Below are positions 16,294 to 25,140 of a stretch of 30,125 nucleotides of DNA, piece by piece (position 1 is the stretch's first letter; each line of letters begins with the position of its first letter). The DNA comes from HIMB11 sp965657135. Lineage in GTDB: Bacteria > Pseudomonadota > Alphaproteobacteria > Rhodobacterales > Rhodobacteraceae. The position numbers and the translations under genes were made by a program. The notes below the pieces were generated by a model. That model was not told the DNA's origin, made no database searches, and saw nothing but the letters and a program-made list of their open reading frames with translations. Location of the stretch: the NCBI GenBank assembly GCA_965657135.1, contig CBFHNF010000022.1:1-30125 (forward strand), in the 5' to 3' direction.

Positions 16294-17192
16294 CAATCAA
16301 ACCCCAATAGTTCAAAGATGTCTCGGTCCTCTAGCGGAGCGGGTGCCAATGGTTCGGTGCCATTCCAAAGCGTCTCAGCCAATTTAATATACTCAGCCTG
16401 AACAATCGCGACATCTTCATCCATGTCCATTTCAAACAGCGTCTTCTTTTTCAGGCGTGATCGACGAATGACGTCAACATCTGGCATATGCGCAATCCGA
16501 TTGAACCCTACCGTCGCACAATAGCGATCGACCTCGTCCGTTGCCTTGGAACGATTTGCCACGCAACCAGCCAAACGTACCTTATAGTTGTTTGATTTGG
16601 CTTGTACCGCTGCAATGATACGGTTCATGGCATATATACTATCAAAATCATTCGCCGTAACGATCAAGGCACGATCCGCATGCTGCAATGGTGCAGCAAA
16701 ACCCCCACACACAACATCACCCAGCACATCAAAAATAACCACATCTGTTTCATCAAGCAGATGATGCTGCTTCAACAATTTGACAGTTTGACCAACCACA
16801 TATCCACCGCAACCAGTGCCTGCGGGGGGACCGCCGGCTTCGACGCATTTGACTCCATTGAATCCTTCGAAAACAAAATCTTCTGGACGCAACTCTTCTG
16901 CGTGAAAATCAACTTCTTTCAAAATATCAATCACGGTTGGAACCAACGATCCTGTTAAAGTAAATGTACTATCATGCTTAGGATCACAGCCGATTTGAAG
17001 AACACGTTTCCCCAGTTTCGAAAACGCAGCCGACAAATTTGAACTTGTTGTCGATTTTCCAATTCCACCCTTTCCATAGACAGAAAAGACCTTTGCACCC
17101 TCAATTTTCATATCGGGATCTTGATGGACTTGGACTGAACCCTCACCATCCAAGCCGCTTAAACGCGGGATACTTTTATCTAATGGTGCCAT
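16293..17192 (-). CDS. bchL: BchL, dark-operative protochlorophyllide reductase iron-sulfur ATPase
   Basis: This 299-residue NifH-like protein forms an ATP-binding dimer bridged by one 4Fe-4S cluster and donates electrons to the BchN-BchB complex. The P-loop GKGGIGKS is at residues 40-47, GCDPKHDST near 68-76, and the cluster cysteines are Cys 128 (GTGCGG) and Cys 162 (DVVCGG). A good AAGGGG ribosome-binding site precedes the ATG. It lies 34 bases after bchH. This light-independent enzyme is oxygen sensitive, which is notable in a cluster that otherwise uses an oxygen-requiring cyclase, although the pairing is usual in aerobic phototrophs. Confidence 0.97.
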   Translation of the reverse strand: MAPLDKSIPRLSGLDGEGSVQVHQDPDMKIEGAKVFSVYGKGGIGKSTTSSNLSAAFSKLGKRVLQIGCDPKHDSTFTLTGSLVPTVIDILKEVDFHAEELRPEDFVFEGFNGVKCVEAGGPPAGTGCGGYVVGQTVKLLKQHHLLDETDVVIFDVLGDVVCGGFAAPLQHADRALIVTANDFDSIYAMNRIIAAVQAKSNNYKVRLAGCVANRSKATDEVDRYCATVGFNRIAHMPDVDVIRRSRLKKKTLFEMDMDEDVAIVQAEYIKLAETLWNGTEPLAPAPLEDRDIFELLGFD

Positions 17193-17226
17193 GGCTTACG
17201 CCCCTTTTCATGTGGGATTTCAATGA

Positions 17227-20200
17227 TCATTGTGCTGCGATCCCTTCCATACGGTCCTCAAGTGCATTCGCAGCATCTTGAAGAGCGGAAATTGTATCAG
17301 GATCAGGTGACCAATATTGACGATCGGTTGCTTCTAATAACCGGTTGGCCATCCTTGAACTTGCGGTTGGATTTAATGCGGCGAGACGCTCGCGCATTTC
17401 ATCATCCAAAACAAATGTTTCGCTGATGCGTTGATAAACCCAAGGATCGACTTGCCCTGTCGTCGCAGACCACCCCAAGGTATTGGTAACATGCGCTTCT
17501 AGTTGACGAACACCTTCTGCACCGTGGTCGAGCAACGCTTCGTAAAATTTCGGATTCAATGAACGAGATCGTGTTTCAAGGGCCACTTGATCTGCCAACG
17601 TGCGCACCTTGCCCGTGCCCTTGGTATGATCAGAAATATAAACCGCGACCTGCTCATCACCACGGGCTCTGTTCGCTGCTCGGGTAATTCCACCAAGTGT
17701 ATCGAAATAGTGATCAACCGTCGTTATGCCGAGTTCGACACTCTCTAAGTTCTGATAGGCCACTTCTACCTTGGATAGCATATCCTTTAGCAATTTTTGG
17801 TTTTGAACTGGCTTGCCATTTGGCCCATAGGCAAAGCTTTTGCGAGCCTCATAGGCATCGGCCAATTCATCCTCTGTCTCAAAAACAGAACTATCCACAA
17901 GTTGGTTCACATTCGAACCATAGGCACCTTCTGCATTTGAGAAAATGCGAAGCGATGCAGTTTCGATGTTTCCACCCATACTTTCCATATGCGCCAAGAC
18001 ATTCGCACGAATGAAATTTTGAGTTGGATCTTCGTTAGCTGTTGCGGCCTTGTATGCAGCCTCTGCCAACATCCGCGATTGCAATGGCAAAAGATCACGA
18101 AAAATTCCTGACAAAGTCATAATAACGTCAATCCGGGGTCGGCCGAGCTCAGACAGAGGGATTAAGTCAGCACCAGATAAACGTCCGAAACTATCAAATC
18201 GTGGTTTTGCGCCCATCAGGGCCAAAGCTTGTGCAATCTGCGCACCATCAGATTTAATGTTATCTGAACCCCATAGCACCAAGGCCACGGTTTTAGGTAA
18301 ACTCGAATGTTTTTCCAGCAACATTTGCGCCTGTTCGGCGCCCTGACGGCATGCAAACGCCGTTGGCATTCTGAACGGATCAAAGGCGTGAATGTTGCGA
18401 CCGGTTGGCAAAATATCTGCTGAACGTACAATATCACCGCCTGCTACTGGTGGCGTAAAACATCCATCCAAAGCACTCAGAAGCGCGTCAATTTCTTGGC
18501 TTTCGCCAAGAGTCTCAAAAAGCTCTGCCTTTGCAACTGGCTCTAGATGCTCAACTGCGTCAACATAGGCTTGCCGTTTTTCAGCAGACAGGACTCGCCC
18601 TACAATATGAAGCCCTTCTGGTACCAGTGCATCTTCTGTTTCTAGCAACTTAACCCATAGACTTTCCAAATCCGCCGCAGAAAAATCGACTGACTCTGCC
18701 TGCTCTTTGATCAGCGCTTCTAACTCTTCACGAAGTGGATCATCAAACGACATTTCACGCCATCTAACGAGGCTGTCTTTCAAATCCAAAAGCCCCTTGT
18801 ATAGGCCTGCGGTTGATACAGGTGGTGTGAGGTGCGTGATTGTAATTGCGTTGCTGCGGCGCTTCGCTAGGCTGGCCTCAGATGGGTTATTACACGCATA
18901 CAAATACACGTTAGGCAAATCACCGATCAGGCGATCCGGCCAGTCATTACCATTCACGCCAACTTGTTTACCTGGCATAAATTCAAGAGCACCATGCATT
19001 CCAAAATGCAAAACGACATCAGCATCAAAATCTTTCTTTAACCACTGATAGAACGTTGAAAATGCATGTGTCGGTGCAAAACCGCCTTCGAACAACAAAC
19101 GCATTGGATCGCCTTCGTATCCAAAAGCGGGCTGAACGCCAACAAACACATTCCCAATTTGCTTGCCGAGCACTAAGATCGAACTGCCATCAGATTGTAT
19201 TTTTCCGGGCGCTGGCCCCCATTGATCCTCAATATCAGACAACCAAGGCGTATTTTTTACAATCCAGTCAGCGCTCACGCGTGCATGAACGTTCGCGTCT
19301 TGGCCAAAAGAAGAAGAATTTCCATCCAAAACCAATTGACGCAGATCTTCCACATTTTTTGGCACATCCAGATTATAACCCGCATCAGCCATCGCAATCA
19401 GGGTATTATGCAGGGATCCAAAAACGTCCAAATAAGCCGCCGTTCCCGCAGCACCCGCGTTGGGTGGAAATCCAAACAAGACGATTGCAACTTTGCGCGT
19501 TTTTCGTTCGGATTTTTTAAGCGCAACCAGTTTTTTGGTTCGTTGGACTAGTACCTCAATACGTTCATAACAGGGCGCCATCGCGCGCTGTTCTTGAGCG
19601 ACGCATTTAAAATGACACCCATTGCACCCCCCCTCTTCGCCGTGACGGCCTGCGAACACAGTTGGGTTGGTTGCACCGTCAAGTTCCGGTAGCGCGATCA
19701 GCATCGTTGTTTCAATGGGGCCCAAGCCACCCTTTGAATTTGACCATTGTGATAGCGTTTGGAATTCAAGCGGATGCGCGGCTATATAAGGAATGTCGAG
19801 TTTTTTGAGCGTTTCCACTGCTGCATCGTTATTGTTATACGCCGGTCCTCCAACCAATGAAAAGCCAGACAGCGAAACCATTGCATCAATATTCACAATG
19901 CCATGTTGAACGAAAAATCCATCGATCGCCGGGCGACCATCAAGCCCGCCAGCAAAAGCAGGGATCACTTGAATATTTTGTCGCTCGAACTCGCGGATCA
20001 CAGCGTCATAATGGGCTGTATCGCCACTTAGGACGTAAGAGCGCATCAACAATAATCCAACGCGACCCGTGGGGTTTTCCAATTGAGGTAATTCCTGTGG
20101 ATCCTCTGTTATGCGATCAATTAGATCGGGATGATACAATCCAACGTCGGGATACTCTTTTGGTGTGGGTACGCTTGCTCCACGCCACTCTGCACGCTGT

Positions 20201-20790
20201 GAGTACCGAGAAATCAAAAAGCGTAACATCGCCTCGATATTCTCATCAGTGCCACCTAGCCAATATTGCATACACAAAAACCAAGCACGCAAATCCTGTG
20301 CCTTGCCCGGAATGTATTTCAGAATTTTGGGAAGACGCCGCAGCATGCGCATCTTCTTTTCACCTGTTTCCGTAGAAGGCTTGGATGATCCACGCAAACG
20401 CTTGAGTAGCGCCATTGTGCCACTTTCTGGGGCGTACATGTCCAACGAGCCCATTCGCGTTTGTTTTACCAACGCCGCATCGCAAATGATTCCGACGACA
20501 GCATCGCATTGATTGCGCCGCGCCTCGATTACAGGAAGAAGTGGTTTAACGTGATCTTCTAGAAACAGTAAATTCGCCACAATTACATCAGCACGTTCTA
20601 TTGACCGTTTTGCTTTTTCAAATTCTGCAGGGTTGTCAGACCAAGTTGCTGCTGCAAAAATGTCAACTTCTAACCCTGGAAAATCATTATGCATGTTTTT
20701 CAATGCACGCTCGCAAGGACGTGCGTTGTGGGAATCCAACGTTACAATCGCGATGCGATAAGGCGTGATATGCACCATATTATCGCGCAT
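17227..20790 (-). CDS. bchH: BchH, magnesium chelatase porphyrin-binding subunit H
   Basis: This very large CobN/Mg-chelatase family protein (1187 residues from ATG 20790) binds protoporphyrin IX and is the catalytic subunit for Mg insertion with BchI and BchD. Typical blocks are PYRIAIVTLDSHN at the N-terminus, GGCNGCHFKCVAQEQR about a third of the way in, and HFGMHGALEFMPGKQ at residues 595-609. The open frame reaches back to 20925, but that part overlaps bchB. ATG 20790 has an AAGG tract upstream and overlaps the bchB stop by 11 bases; ATG 20778 is an alternative four codons later. It is single and complete here. Confidence 0.96.
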   Translation of the reverse strand: MRDNMVHITPYRIAIVTLDSHNARPCERALKNMHNDFPGLEVDIFAAATWSDNPAEFEKAKRSIERADVIVANLLFLEDHVKPLLPVIEARRNQCDAVVGIICDAALVKQTRMGSLDMYAPESGTMALLKRLRGSSKPSTETGEKKMRMLRRLPKILKYIPGKAQDLRAWFLCMQYWLGGTDENIEAMLRFLISRYSQRAEWRGASVPTPKEYPDVGLYHPDLIDRITEDPQELPQLENPTGRVGLLLMRSYVLSGDTAHYDAVIREFERQNIQVIPAFAGGLDGRPAIDGFFVQHGIVNIDAMVSLSGFSLVGGPAYNNNDAAVETLKKLDIPYIAAHPLEFQTLSQWSNSKGGLGPIETTMLIALPELDGATNPTVFAGRHGEEGGCNGCHFKCVAQEQRAMAPCYERIEVLVQRTKKLVALKKSERKTRKVAIVLFGFPPNAGAAGTAAYLDVFGSLHNTLIAMADAGYNLDVPKNVEDLRQLVLDGNSSSFGQDANVHARVSADWIVKNTPWLSDIEDQWGPAPGKIQSDGSSILVLGKQIGNVFVGVQPAFGYEGDPMRLLFEGGFAPTHAFSTFYQWLKKDFDADVVLHFGMHGALEFMPGKQVGVNGNDWPDRLIGDLPNVYLYACNNPSEASLAKRRSNAITITHLTPPVSTAGLYKGLLDLKDSLVRWREMSFDDPLREELEALIKEQAESVDFSAADLESLWVKLLETEDALVPEGLHIVGRVLSAEKRQAYVDAVEHLEPVAKAELFETLGESQEIDALLSALDGCFTPPVAGGDIVRSADILPTGRNIHAFDPFRMPTAFACRQGAEQAQMLLEKHSSLPKTVALVLWGSDNIKSDGAQIAQALALMGAKPRFDSFGRLSGADLIPLSELGRPRIDVIMTLSGIFRDLLPLQSRMLAEAAYKAATANEDPTQNFIRANVLAHMESMGGNIETASLRIFSNAEGAYGSNVNQLVDSSVFETEDELADAYEARKSFAYGPNGKPVQNQKLLKDMLSKVEVAYQNLESVELGITTVDHYFDTLGGITRAANRARGDEQVAVYISDHTKGTGKVRTLADQVALETRSRSLNPKFYEALLDHGAEGVRQLEAHVTNTLGWSATTGQVDPWVYQRISETFVLDDEMRERLAALNPTASSRMANRLLEATDRQYWSPDPDTISALQDAANALEDRMEGIAAQ

Positions 20791-22309
20791 AATGTGCCTT
20801 TGCCTCATACAGCGTTTCAACTGAAATCTGTGCGACACCCCGGTCTGATGCATATTTTTCCGTATTCCGGCGTGCTTTGCCACGCACAAAAAATGGGATT
20901 TTGCGCAATTCCTGTTCCGCATCATTTAACCAAATAATATCAGCGCTGTGTCCGTTTGTCGTCGCTGTGACCGAATCCGCTGCAATGTCCTGATTTGGCG
21001 CATGTGCCGCGTGGTGACTTGGGCCTGCGGAATCCGAAAATTCAAAATCTTCGCGGAACATCGTTAAAAGATGCTCTTCTAACCCCATAACGAGAGGATG
21101 CACCCAGGTATCAAAGATCACATTGGCGCCTTCTGCACCCATCTGTGGGGAATATCGCGCGGGGAAATCTTGGACATGGACAGGCGCAGAAATCACCGCA
21201 CATGGAATTCCCAGACGCTTACCGATATGACGCTCCATCTGCGTTCCCAAAATAAGTTCAGGCGATAAATCTGCAATCGCGGTCTCAACCTCCAGGTAAT
21301 CTTCGGTGATCAGCGCATCTAGTCCAAGTTGCTTGGCCATCGCGCGCACTGGACGCGCCATTTCGCGATTGTAACAACCAACACCCACAACCTCGAAACC
21401 GATTTCTTCTTTTGCGATCCGCGCAGCCGCTAGCACGTGTGATCCATCGCCAAAGATAAACACACGCTTGCCGGTCAAATAAGTACTGTCAACAGATGCT
21501 GAATACCAAGGCAGTCGGGAATTTAACGATTGATCAGACCGGTTCTGCCCGATCAGTTCCAACACTTCCTCAACAAATTCCTTCGTTGCAGAAACACCAA
21601 TCGGCACAGTTTTCGTGAACGGCAAACCCAAAGTGCGTTCCATATGGCGGCATGCTGTTTCGCCGGTTTCAGGATACATGAGAACATTAAAATGCGCGCG
21701 TCCTAAGTTTTTGATATCCTCAGGAGACGCGTGCATCGGCGCGCACACGTTAACGTTGACTCCGACTTCGTTCAGTAATTTGCCAATCTCTACAATGTCG
21801 TCACGATGACGAAATCCGAGTGCAGTTGGACCGATTAGATTGCATGTGACCTCTGGCGTTTTCTCTATAGGATGTGCCAGTTTTCGAACGATTTGATAGA
21901 ACGTTTCATCAGCTCCGAAATTTTCTTTGCGCTGATAACTTGGTAGCTCTAATGGAACGACTGGAATGGGTAAACCCAACGCCTCTGCCAAGCCGCCCGG
22001 ATCATCCTGGATTAATTCAGCAGTGCAAGAAGCACCAACGAGCAATAGATCAGGCTTGAAACGTTCATATGCTTGCAGACACGCATCCTTAAATAGTGTC
22101 GCAGTATCAGAACCCAAATCCCGCGCCTGAAACGTCGTGTAGGTCACAGGTGGACGATGATTTCGCCGCTCGATCATCGTAAATAATAGGTCAGCGTATG
22201 TGTCGCCCTGTGGTGCATGCAGTACCAAATGAACCTTTTTCATGCCAGTGGCGACACGAATTGCGCCAACGTGCGGGGGGCCTTCATATGTCCATACTGA
22301 TAATTTCAT
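20780..22309 (-). CDS. bchB: BchB, dark-operative protochlorophyllide reductase subunit B
   Basis: This 509-residue NifK-like subunit of the dark-operative protochlorophyllide reductase forms, with BchN, the catalytic heterotetramer that reduces ring D. Asp 36, within HAPQGDTYAD, corresponds to the unusual aspartate ligand of the interface 4Fe-4S cluster known in Rhodobacter. Cysteines in GASCTAEL and MHASPEDIKNLGRAHFN are also visible. The C-terminus carries the small domain ending ISVETLYEAKAHYAR. The ATG overlaps the bchN stop (ATGA). The length is slightly below that of Rhodobacter BchB (about 525). Confidence 0.97.
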   Translation of the reverse strand: MKLSVWTYEGPPHVGAIRVATGMKKVHLVLHAPQGDTYADLLFTMIERRNHRPPVTYTTFQARDLGSDTATLFKDACLQAYERFKPDLLLVGASCTAELIQDDPGGLAEALGLPIPVVPLELPSYQRKENFGADETFYQIVRKLAHPIEKTPEVTCNLIGPTALGFRHRDDIVEIGKLLNEVGVNVNVCAPMHASPEDIKNLGRAHFNVLMYPETGETACRHMERTLGLPFTKTVPIGVSATKEFVEEVLELIGQNRSDQSLNSRLPWYSASVDSTYLTGKRVFIFGDGSHVLAAARIAKEEIGFEVVGVGCYNREMARPVRAMAKQLGLDALITEDYLEVETAIADLSPELILGTQMERHIGKRLGIPCAVISAPVHVQDFPARYSPQMGAEGANVIFDTWVHPLVMGLEEHLLTMFREDFEFSDSAGPSHHAAHAPNQDIAADSVTATTNGHSADIIWLNDAEQELRKIPFFVRGKARRNTEKYASDRGVAQISVETLYEAKAHYAR

Positions 22310-23583
22310 GATGCACCGCCCACTTTTAGAAGATCCGAGCGGATGATTGGACGTGCGAACAATCCTGCAAGATCAGCAGCCTGTTCATAAAAATGAATGG
22401 GGCTGAAAACCAACTCAATTGCCCACTTTGTTGTCAAGCCCTGCGCTTCTAGCGGATTTGCCAAGCCCAAGCCGCAGACCGTCAAATCTGGATTACATAG
22501 CGTTACACGATCAAGCTGTTTTTCGACATCTTGCCCTTCTGAAATCACGGCAGAGTTTTCAACTGCCTTTAGATCATGTCCCACCAAGGCGCGGTGAATG
22601 TATGGACTGCCCACCTCAGTTAGGGTCATGCCACATTCCTCGCTCAGAAAACGGGCTAAAGGCAGTTCCAACTGACTATCTGGGAAAAAGAAAATGGAGC
22701 GGCCATTTAAAGTTTCAGAAACTTTTGAAATTGCGCGCTCGGCCCGCGCTTTAGGACCGGCAGTCACAGCATCAAATATTGACTGCTCCACTCCAAATGT
22801 TTCTGCAATTGCAGCCAGCCATTCCGTGGTCCCAGTCGCACCAAATGGAAAAGGTGCATGGATGGGTTGCGCACCACGACGAACCATTTCATCGTAACTG
22901 GCACCTAAAAAGGGTTGCGCACAAATGAAGTGTGTATTTACCCCAACACCCGCTGGCACATTGGCGTGAACCTGCGGCAGAATTAGAACATCATTGATAC
23001 CCATTCCGGATAACAGACGCAGCATCTGATCCTGCACCACATCCGGCAATGCCCCCAGCACCGCAAGTTGTGTTTTATTGTCATCCGGCAGGCCACGAAT
23101 CACCGCTTCCAGACAGGCATCTTCACCTTGAGTAAACGTTGTTTCGATACCCGAACCCGAAAAATTCACGACATTTACAGCCGGATGGTATTTTTCTGAA
23201 AGTTTTTCCGCCATTGTTGCAAGGTCAATTTTAATGACCTCAGACGGACAAGAACCGACCAGAAATAAACGCTTTATGTCAGGTCGCCTTGACAATAAAT
23301 CGGATACGACTCTTTCTAATTCCTGATGCGCATCGGCCATCCCAGCCAGATCCGTTTCCTCTAATATCGCAGTTGCAAATCGAGGTTCTGCAAAGATCAT
23401 CACGCCTGCAGCCGACTGCAACAGGTGCGCACAGGTCCTAGATCCAACCACCAGAAAAAATGCATCTTGCATTTTTCGGTGTAGCCATATGATGGATGTT
23501 AACCCACAGAAGACCTCATGCTGTCCTCGCTCCTTCAAAATAGGAGCTGCAATGCAGCCAGATGGCGACAAATCATTAGGCAT
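22306..23583 (-). CDS. bchN: BchN, dark-operative protochlorophyllide reductase subunit N
   Basis: This 425-residue NifD-like partner of BchB has cluster cysteines Cys 26 (EVFCGL), Cys 51 (SRTCAHLL) and Cys 112 (GSCPSE). These positions equal the numbering I recall for Rhodobacter capsulatus BchN, which supports ATG 23583 (MPNDLSPSGC) as the start. The 21 extra codons upstream in the open frame lie inside bchF and read as low-quality sequence. It overlaps bchF by eight bases and bchB by four, so the FNB genes are translationally coupled. Confidence 0.96.
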   Translation of the reverse strand: MPNDLSPSGCIAAPILKERGQHEVFCGLTSIIWLHRKMQDAFFLVVGSRTCAHLLQSAAGVMIFAEPRFATAILEETDLAGMADAHQELERVVSDLLSRRPDIKRLFLVGSCPSEVIKIDLATMAEKLSEKYHPAVNVVNFSGSGIETTFTQGEDACLEAVIRGLPDDNKTQLAVLGALPDVVQDQMLRLLSGMGINDVLILPQVHANVPAGVGVNTHFICAQPFLGASYDEMVRRGAQPIHAPFPFGATGTTEWLAAIAETFGVEQSIFDAVTAGPKARAERAISKVSETLNGRSIFFFPDSQLELPLARFLSEECGMTLTEVGSPYIHRALVGHDLKAVENSAVISEGQDVEKQLDRVTLCNPDLTVCGLGLANPLEAQGLTTKWAIELVFSPIHFYEQAADLAGLFARPIIRSDLLKVGGAS

Positions 23584-24073
23584 AGTCACCCTCCATAGCT
23601 GCCTGCAAACGAGCCGCCCTAAGTTTCCAAACGAACTGCACGGCATTGATCAAATAAGCCGCATAGGCCGCTAGCGCGAGCAGCATAAGTTGTTGCTCTG
23701 AAAGATAATTTACAAATAATGCAAAAACATATGCCAGATGCAGCGCAATGACGAAAAAGCTAACAACATCCTCCCAAAAAAACGCTGGAGCCAGCAGATA
23801 TTGACCAAAAACCACCTTTTCCCAAATGGCACCCGTGATCATGATAACAAGCAAAACAAGCGTTTTCAGAATGACCGAATATGTCGCAATTTCGTAACCA
23901 AAGCCAGTAATTAAATACCGAATTACCAACCATAGGGAGACAAGAAAAACAGCGAACTGCAGCGGCGCCAAAACACCTTGAACCGACGTCCAAACGGTTT
24001 CATCACGCCGCTTGCGTTGCGACGGAGAGTAAAGCGGCCCTATTCCGTTTATGCTCTTGGTTTGCGCCCGCAC
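23576..24073 (-). CDS. bchF: BchF, 3-vinyl bacteriochlorophyllide hydratase
   Basis: This 165-residue membrane protein with about four hydrophobic segments hydrates the C3 vinyl group to hydroxyethyl on the way to bacteriochlorophyll a. Recognisable stretches are AIWEKVVFGQYLLAPAFFWE near residue 78 and DVVSFFVIALHLAYV just after. The start is GTG at 24073, the only plausible start codon before the conserved part, with AAGGAG ten bases upstream. It is the first gene of the long superoperon and has a well-defined promoter 34-61 bases upstream, overlapping a PpsR-type operator. The N-terminal 25 residues are polar and less family-like. Confidence 0.93.
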   Translation of the reverse strand: MRAQTKSINGIGPLYSPSQRKRRDETVWTSVQGVLAPLQFAVFLVSLWLVIRYLITGFGYEIATYSVILKTLVLLVIMITGAIWEKVVFGQYLLAPAFFWEDVVSFFVIALHLAYVFALFVNYLSEQQLMLLALAAYAAYLINAVQFVWKLRAARLQAAMEGDYA

Positions 24074-24106
24074 CGAGTATCGACTCCTTATCTTTCTAAT
24101 AGTTTT

Positions 24107-24134
24107 AGTATTACGGAGTTGTAAAATATGTCAA
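24107..24134 (-). promoter_or_regulatory. bchF superoperon promoter (sigma70-like)
   Basis: Reading the - strand, a perfect -35 TTGACA (24134-24129), 16 bases, then AATACT (24112-24107; four of six -10 matches) would start transcription near 24100, about 27 bases before the bchF GTG. The ACA of the -35 box is also one arm of a PpsR-type palindrome, so bound repressor would mask it. Unlike the promoter matches proposed elsewhere in the window, the -35 here is exact. Confidence 0.6.
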
Positions 24135-24146
24135 TATTTACTTACA
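24129..24146. promoter_or_regulatory. PpsR/CrtJ-type operator overlapping the bchF -35 box
   Basis: TGT, 12 bases (caatatttactt), then ACA: a perfect TGT-N12-ACA palindrome. Its left arm is shared with the bchF -35 hexamer. The geometry is that of a classical repressor site. Confidence 0.78.
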
Positions 24147-24161
24147 CTACAGCAAAGAATA

Positions 24162-24179
24162 TGTACTTTTCACTTTACA
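24162..24179. promoter_or_regulatory. Second PpsR/CrtJ-type operator in the bchF-ppaA region
   Basis: TGT, 12 bases (acttttcacttt), then ACA, 15 bases upstream of the first operator relative to bchF. A tandem pair suits cooperative binding of PpsR tetramers. It could also influence the ppaA promoter on the other strand, about 80 bases away. Confidence 0.75.
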
Positions 24180-24261
24180 AATGGCATTAATCTCTGCAGC
24201 GCACGCTGTCAAAAAGAGAGAATTGGAGTATGAATTGCCAGTTTACAAAAGCAGAATGAAT

Positions 24262-24290
24262 TTGACAGAACGTGTCGGCTTTGAAACAAT
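24262..24290 (+). promoter_or_regulatory. Candidate ppaA-ppsR promoter
   Basis: A perfect TTGACA (24262-24267), 17 bases, then AACAAT (24285-24290; four of six -10 matches). Transcription would start near 24297, about 64 bases before the ppaA ATG. No TGT-N12-ACA palindrome overlaps it, suggesting the regulator operon is not directly repressed at this point. Apart from this and the bchF elements, I see nothing else in the 287-base gap. Confidence 0.5.
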
Positions 24291-24360
24291 GAGGATCAGG
24301 TACATACTTAACTCGACATATTTGCCGCGTCGCCATTGTTAGCTATGACTGAGGGCAATA

Positions 24361-25140
24361 ATGGATAAATCCAATCGAAGGCCAAAACCACAAAGATTAA
24401 CGAGCGGCCACATCCAAGGCCTTGCCAAGGATGCATTGAATGTCGCTCGTGGAAACTTAAATCCAGAGGCCAGCAAGCGCATCGAGAGCGCGTCGGATTG
24501 GCTTGAGCGGTTCTGCCTTTCCAATAAATTTGACGCTGGCATAGCTGTGGAAACAATCACCTCTCGTGGACTGCATCCTGATGCGATCGTGGATTACTGT
24601 ATACCGAGGGTTGCCCGAAAGTATGGCGAAGAATGGGCCTATGATACGCTAAGCTTTGCAACGGTAACCGCTGGCTGCGCGCACTTACAGCTGATCCTGA
24701 AACACATTATTAATGCCCGCGGAGTCGACGTCCAAGATGGAAATGGAAAGTGTATACTTTTGGCTGCGGTTGCTCCTGAACAACACACTCTTGGTGCTCT
24801 TGTACTGGCAGACCAGCTTCGCCGGATGGGATACTCTGTCAAAATGGGTGTAAGTATATCCGCCGCTGAAGTTTCACGATATGTGGAGCAGAGCAAATTT
24901 CATGCTGTTTTATTTTCTGCAAGCTCAGTGGAAACTGTTTTAGCGTCGGCACAATGCGTCAATCAAATTAGACAAAATTATAAATATCAACCCCTCATTT
25001 TTTTGGGAGGTAGTGTGATAACGTCACACAGGGACATTACTTCGCGTGAAGTATTTGATTATGTGACCAACAAACTTGACGATATTGTAAATAGCATCGA
25101 AGATGCAACTCATTCGGTGGTGAGGTATCGCAGGCAATGA
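24361..25140 (+). CDS. ppaA: PpaA/AerR, cobalamin-binding antirepressor of photosynthesis genes
   Basis: This 259-residue cytoplasmic regulator has a helical N-terminal part (to about residue 120) and a C-terminal B12-binding, Rossmann-like domain. A helical segment contains KYGEEWAYDTLSFATVTAGC near residue 88. The cobalamin domain carries APEQHTLGALVLADQLRRMG with His 142, then MGVSISAAEV and FLGGSVITS. In Rhodobacter, AerR/PpaA binds cobalamin and modifies DNA binding by CrtJ/PpsR in response to light and oxygen. It overlaps the ppsR start by four bases (ATGA), so the antirepressor and repressor are made from one transcript. A GAGGG tract five bases before the ATG acts as a modest ribosome-binding site. 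Confidence 0.92.
   Translation: MDKSNRRPKPQRLTSGHIQGLAKDALNVARGNLNPEASKRIESASDWLERFCLSNKFDAGIAVETITSRGLHPDAIVDYCIPRVARKYGEEWAYDTLSFATVTAGCAHLQLILKHIINARGVDVQDGNGKCILLAAVAPEQHTLGALVLADQLRRMGYSVKMGVSISAAEVSRYVEQSKFHAVLFSASSVETVLASAQCVNQIRQNYKYQPLIFLGGSVITSHRDITSREVFDYVTNKLDDIVNSIEDATHSVVRYRRQ

Noticed and set aside
24230..24259. A nine-codon reading frame (MNCQFTKAE) and a second 17-codon frame at 24289 in the bchF-ppaA gap
   Set aside because: The first has GGAG only one base before its ATG and the second has no ribosome-binding site. Both are very short, and the first ends near the candidate -35 of ppaA. No evidence for leader peptides.
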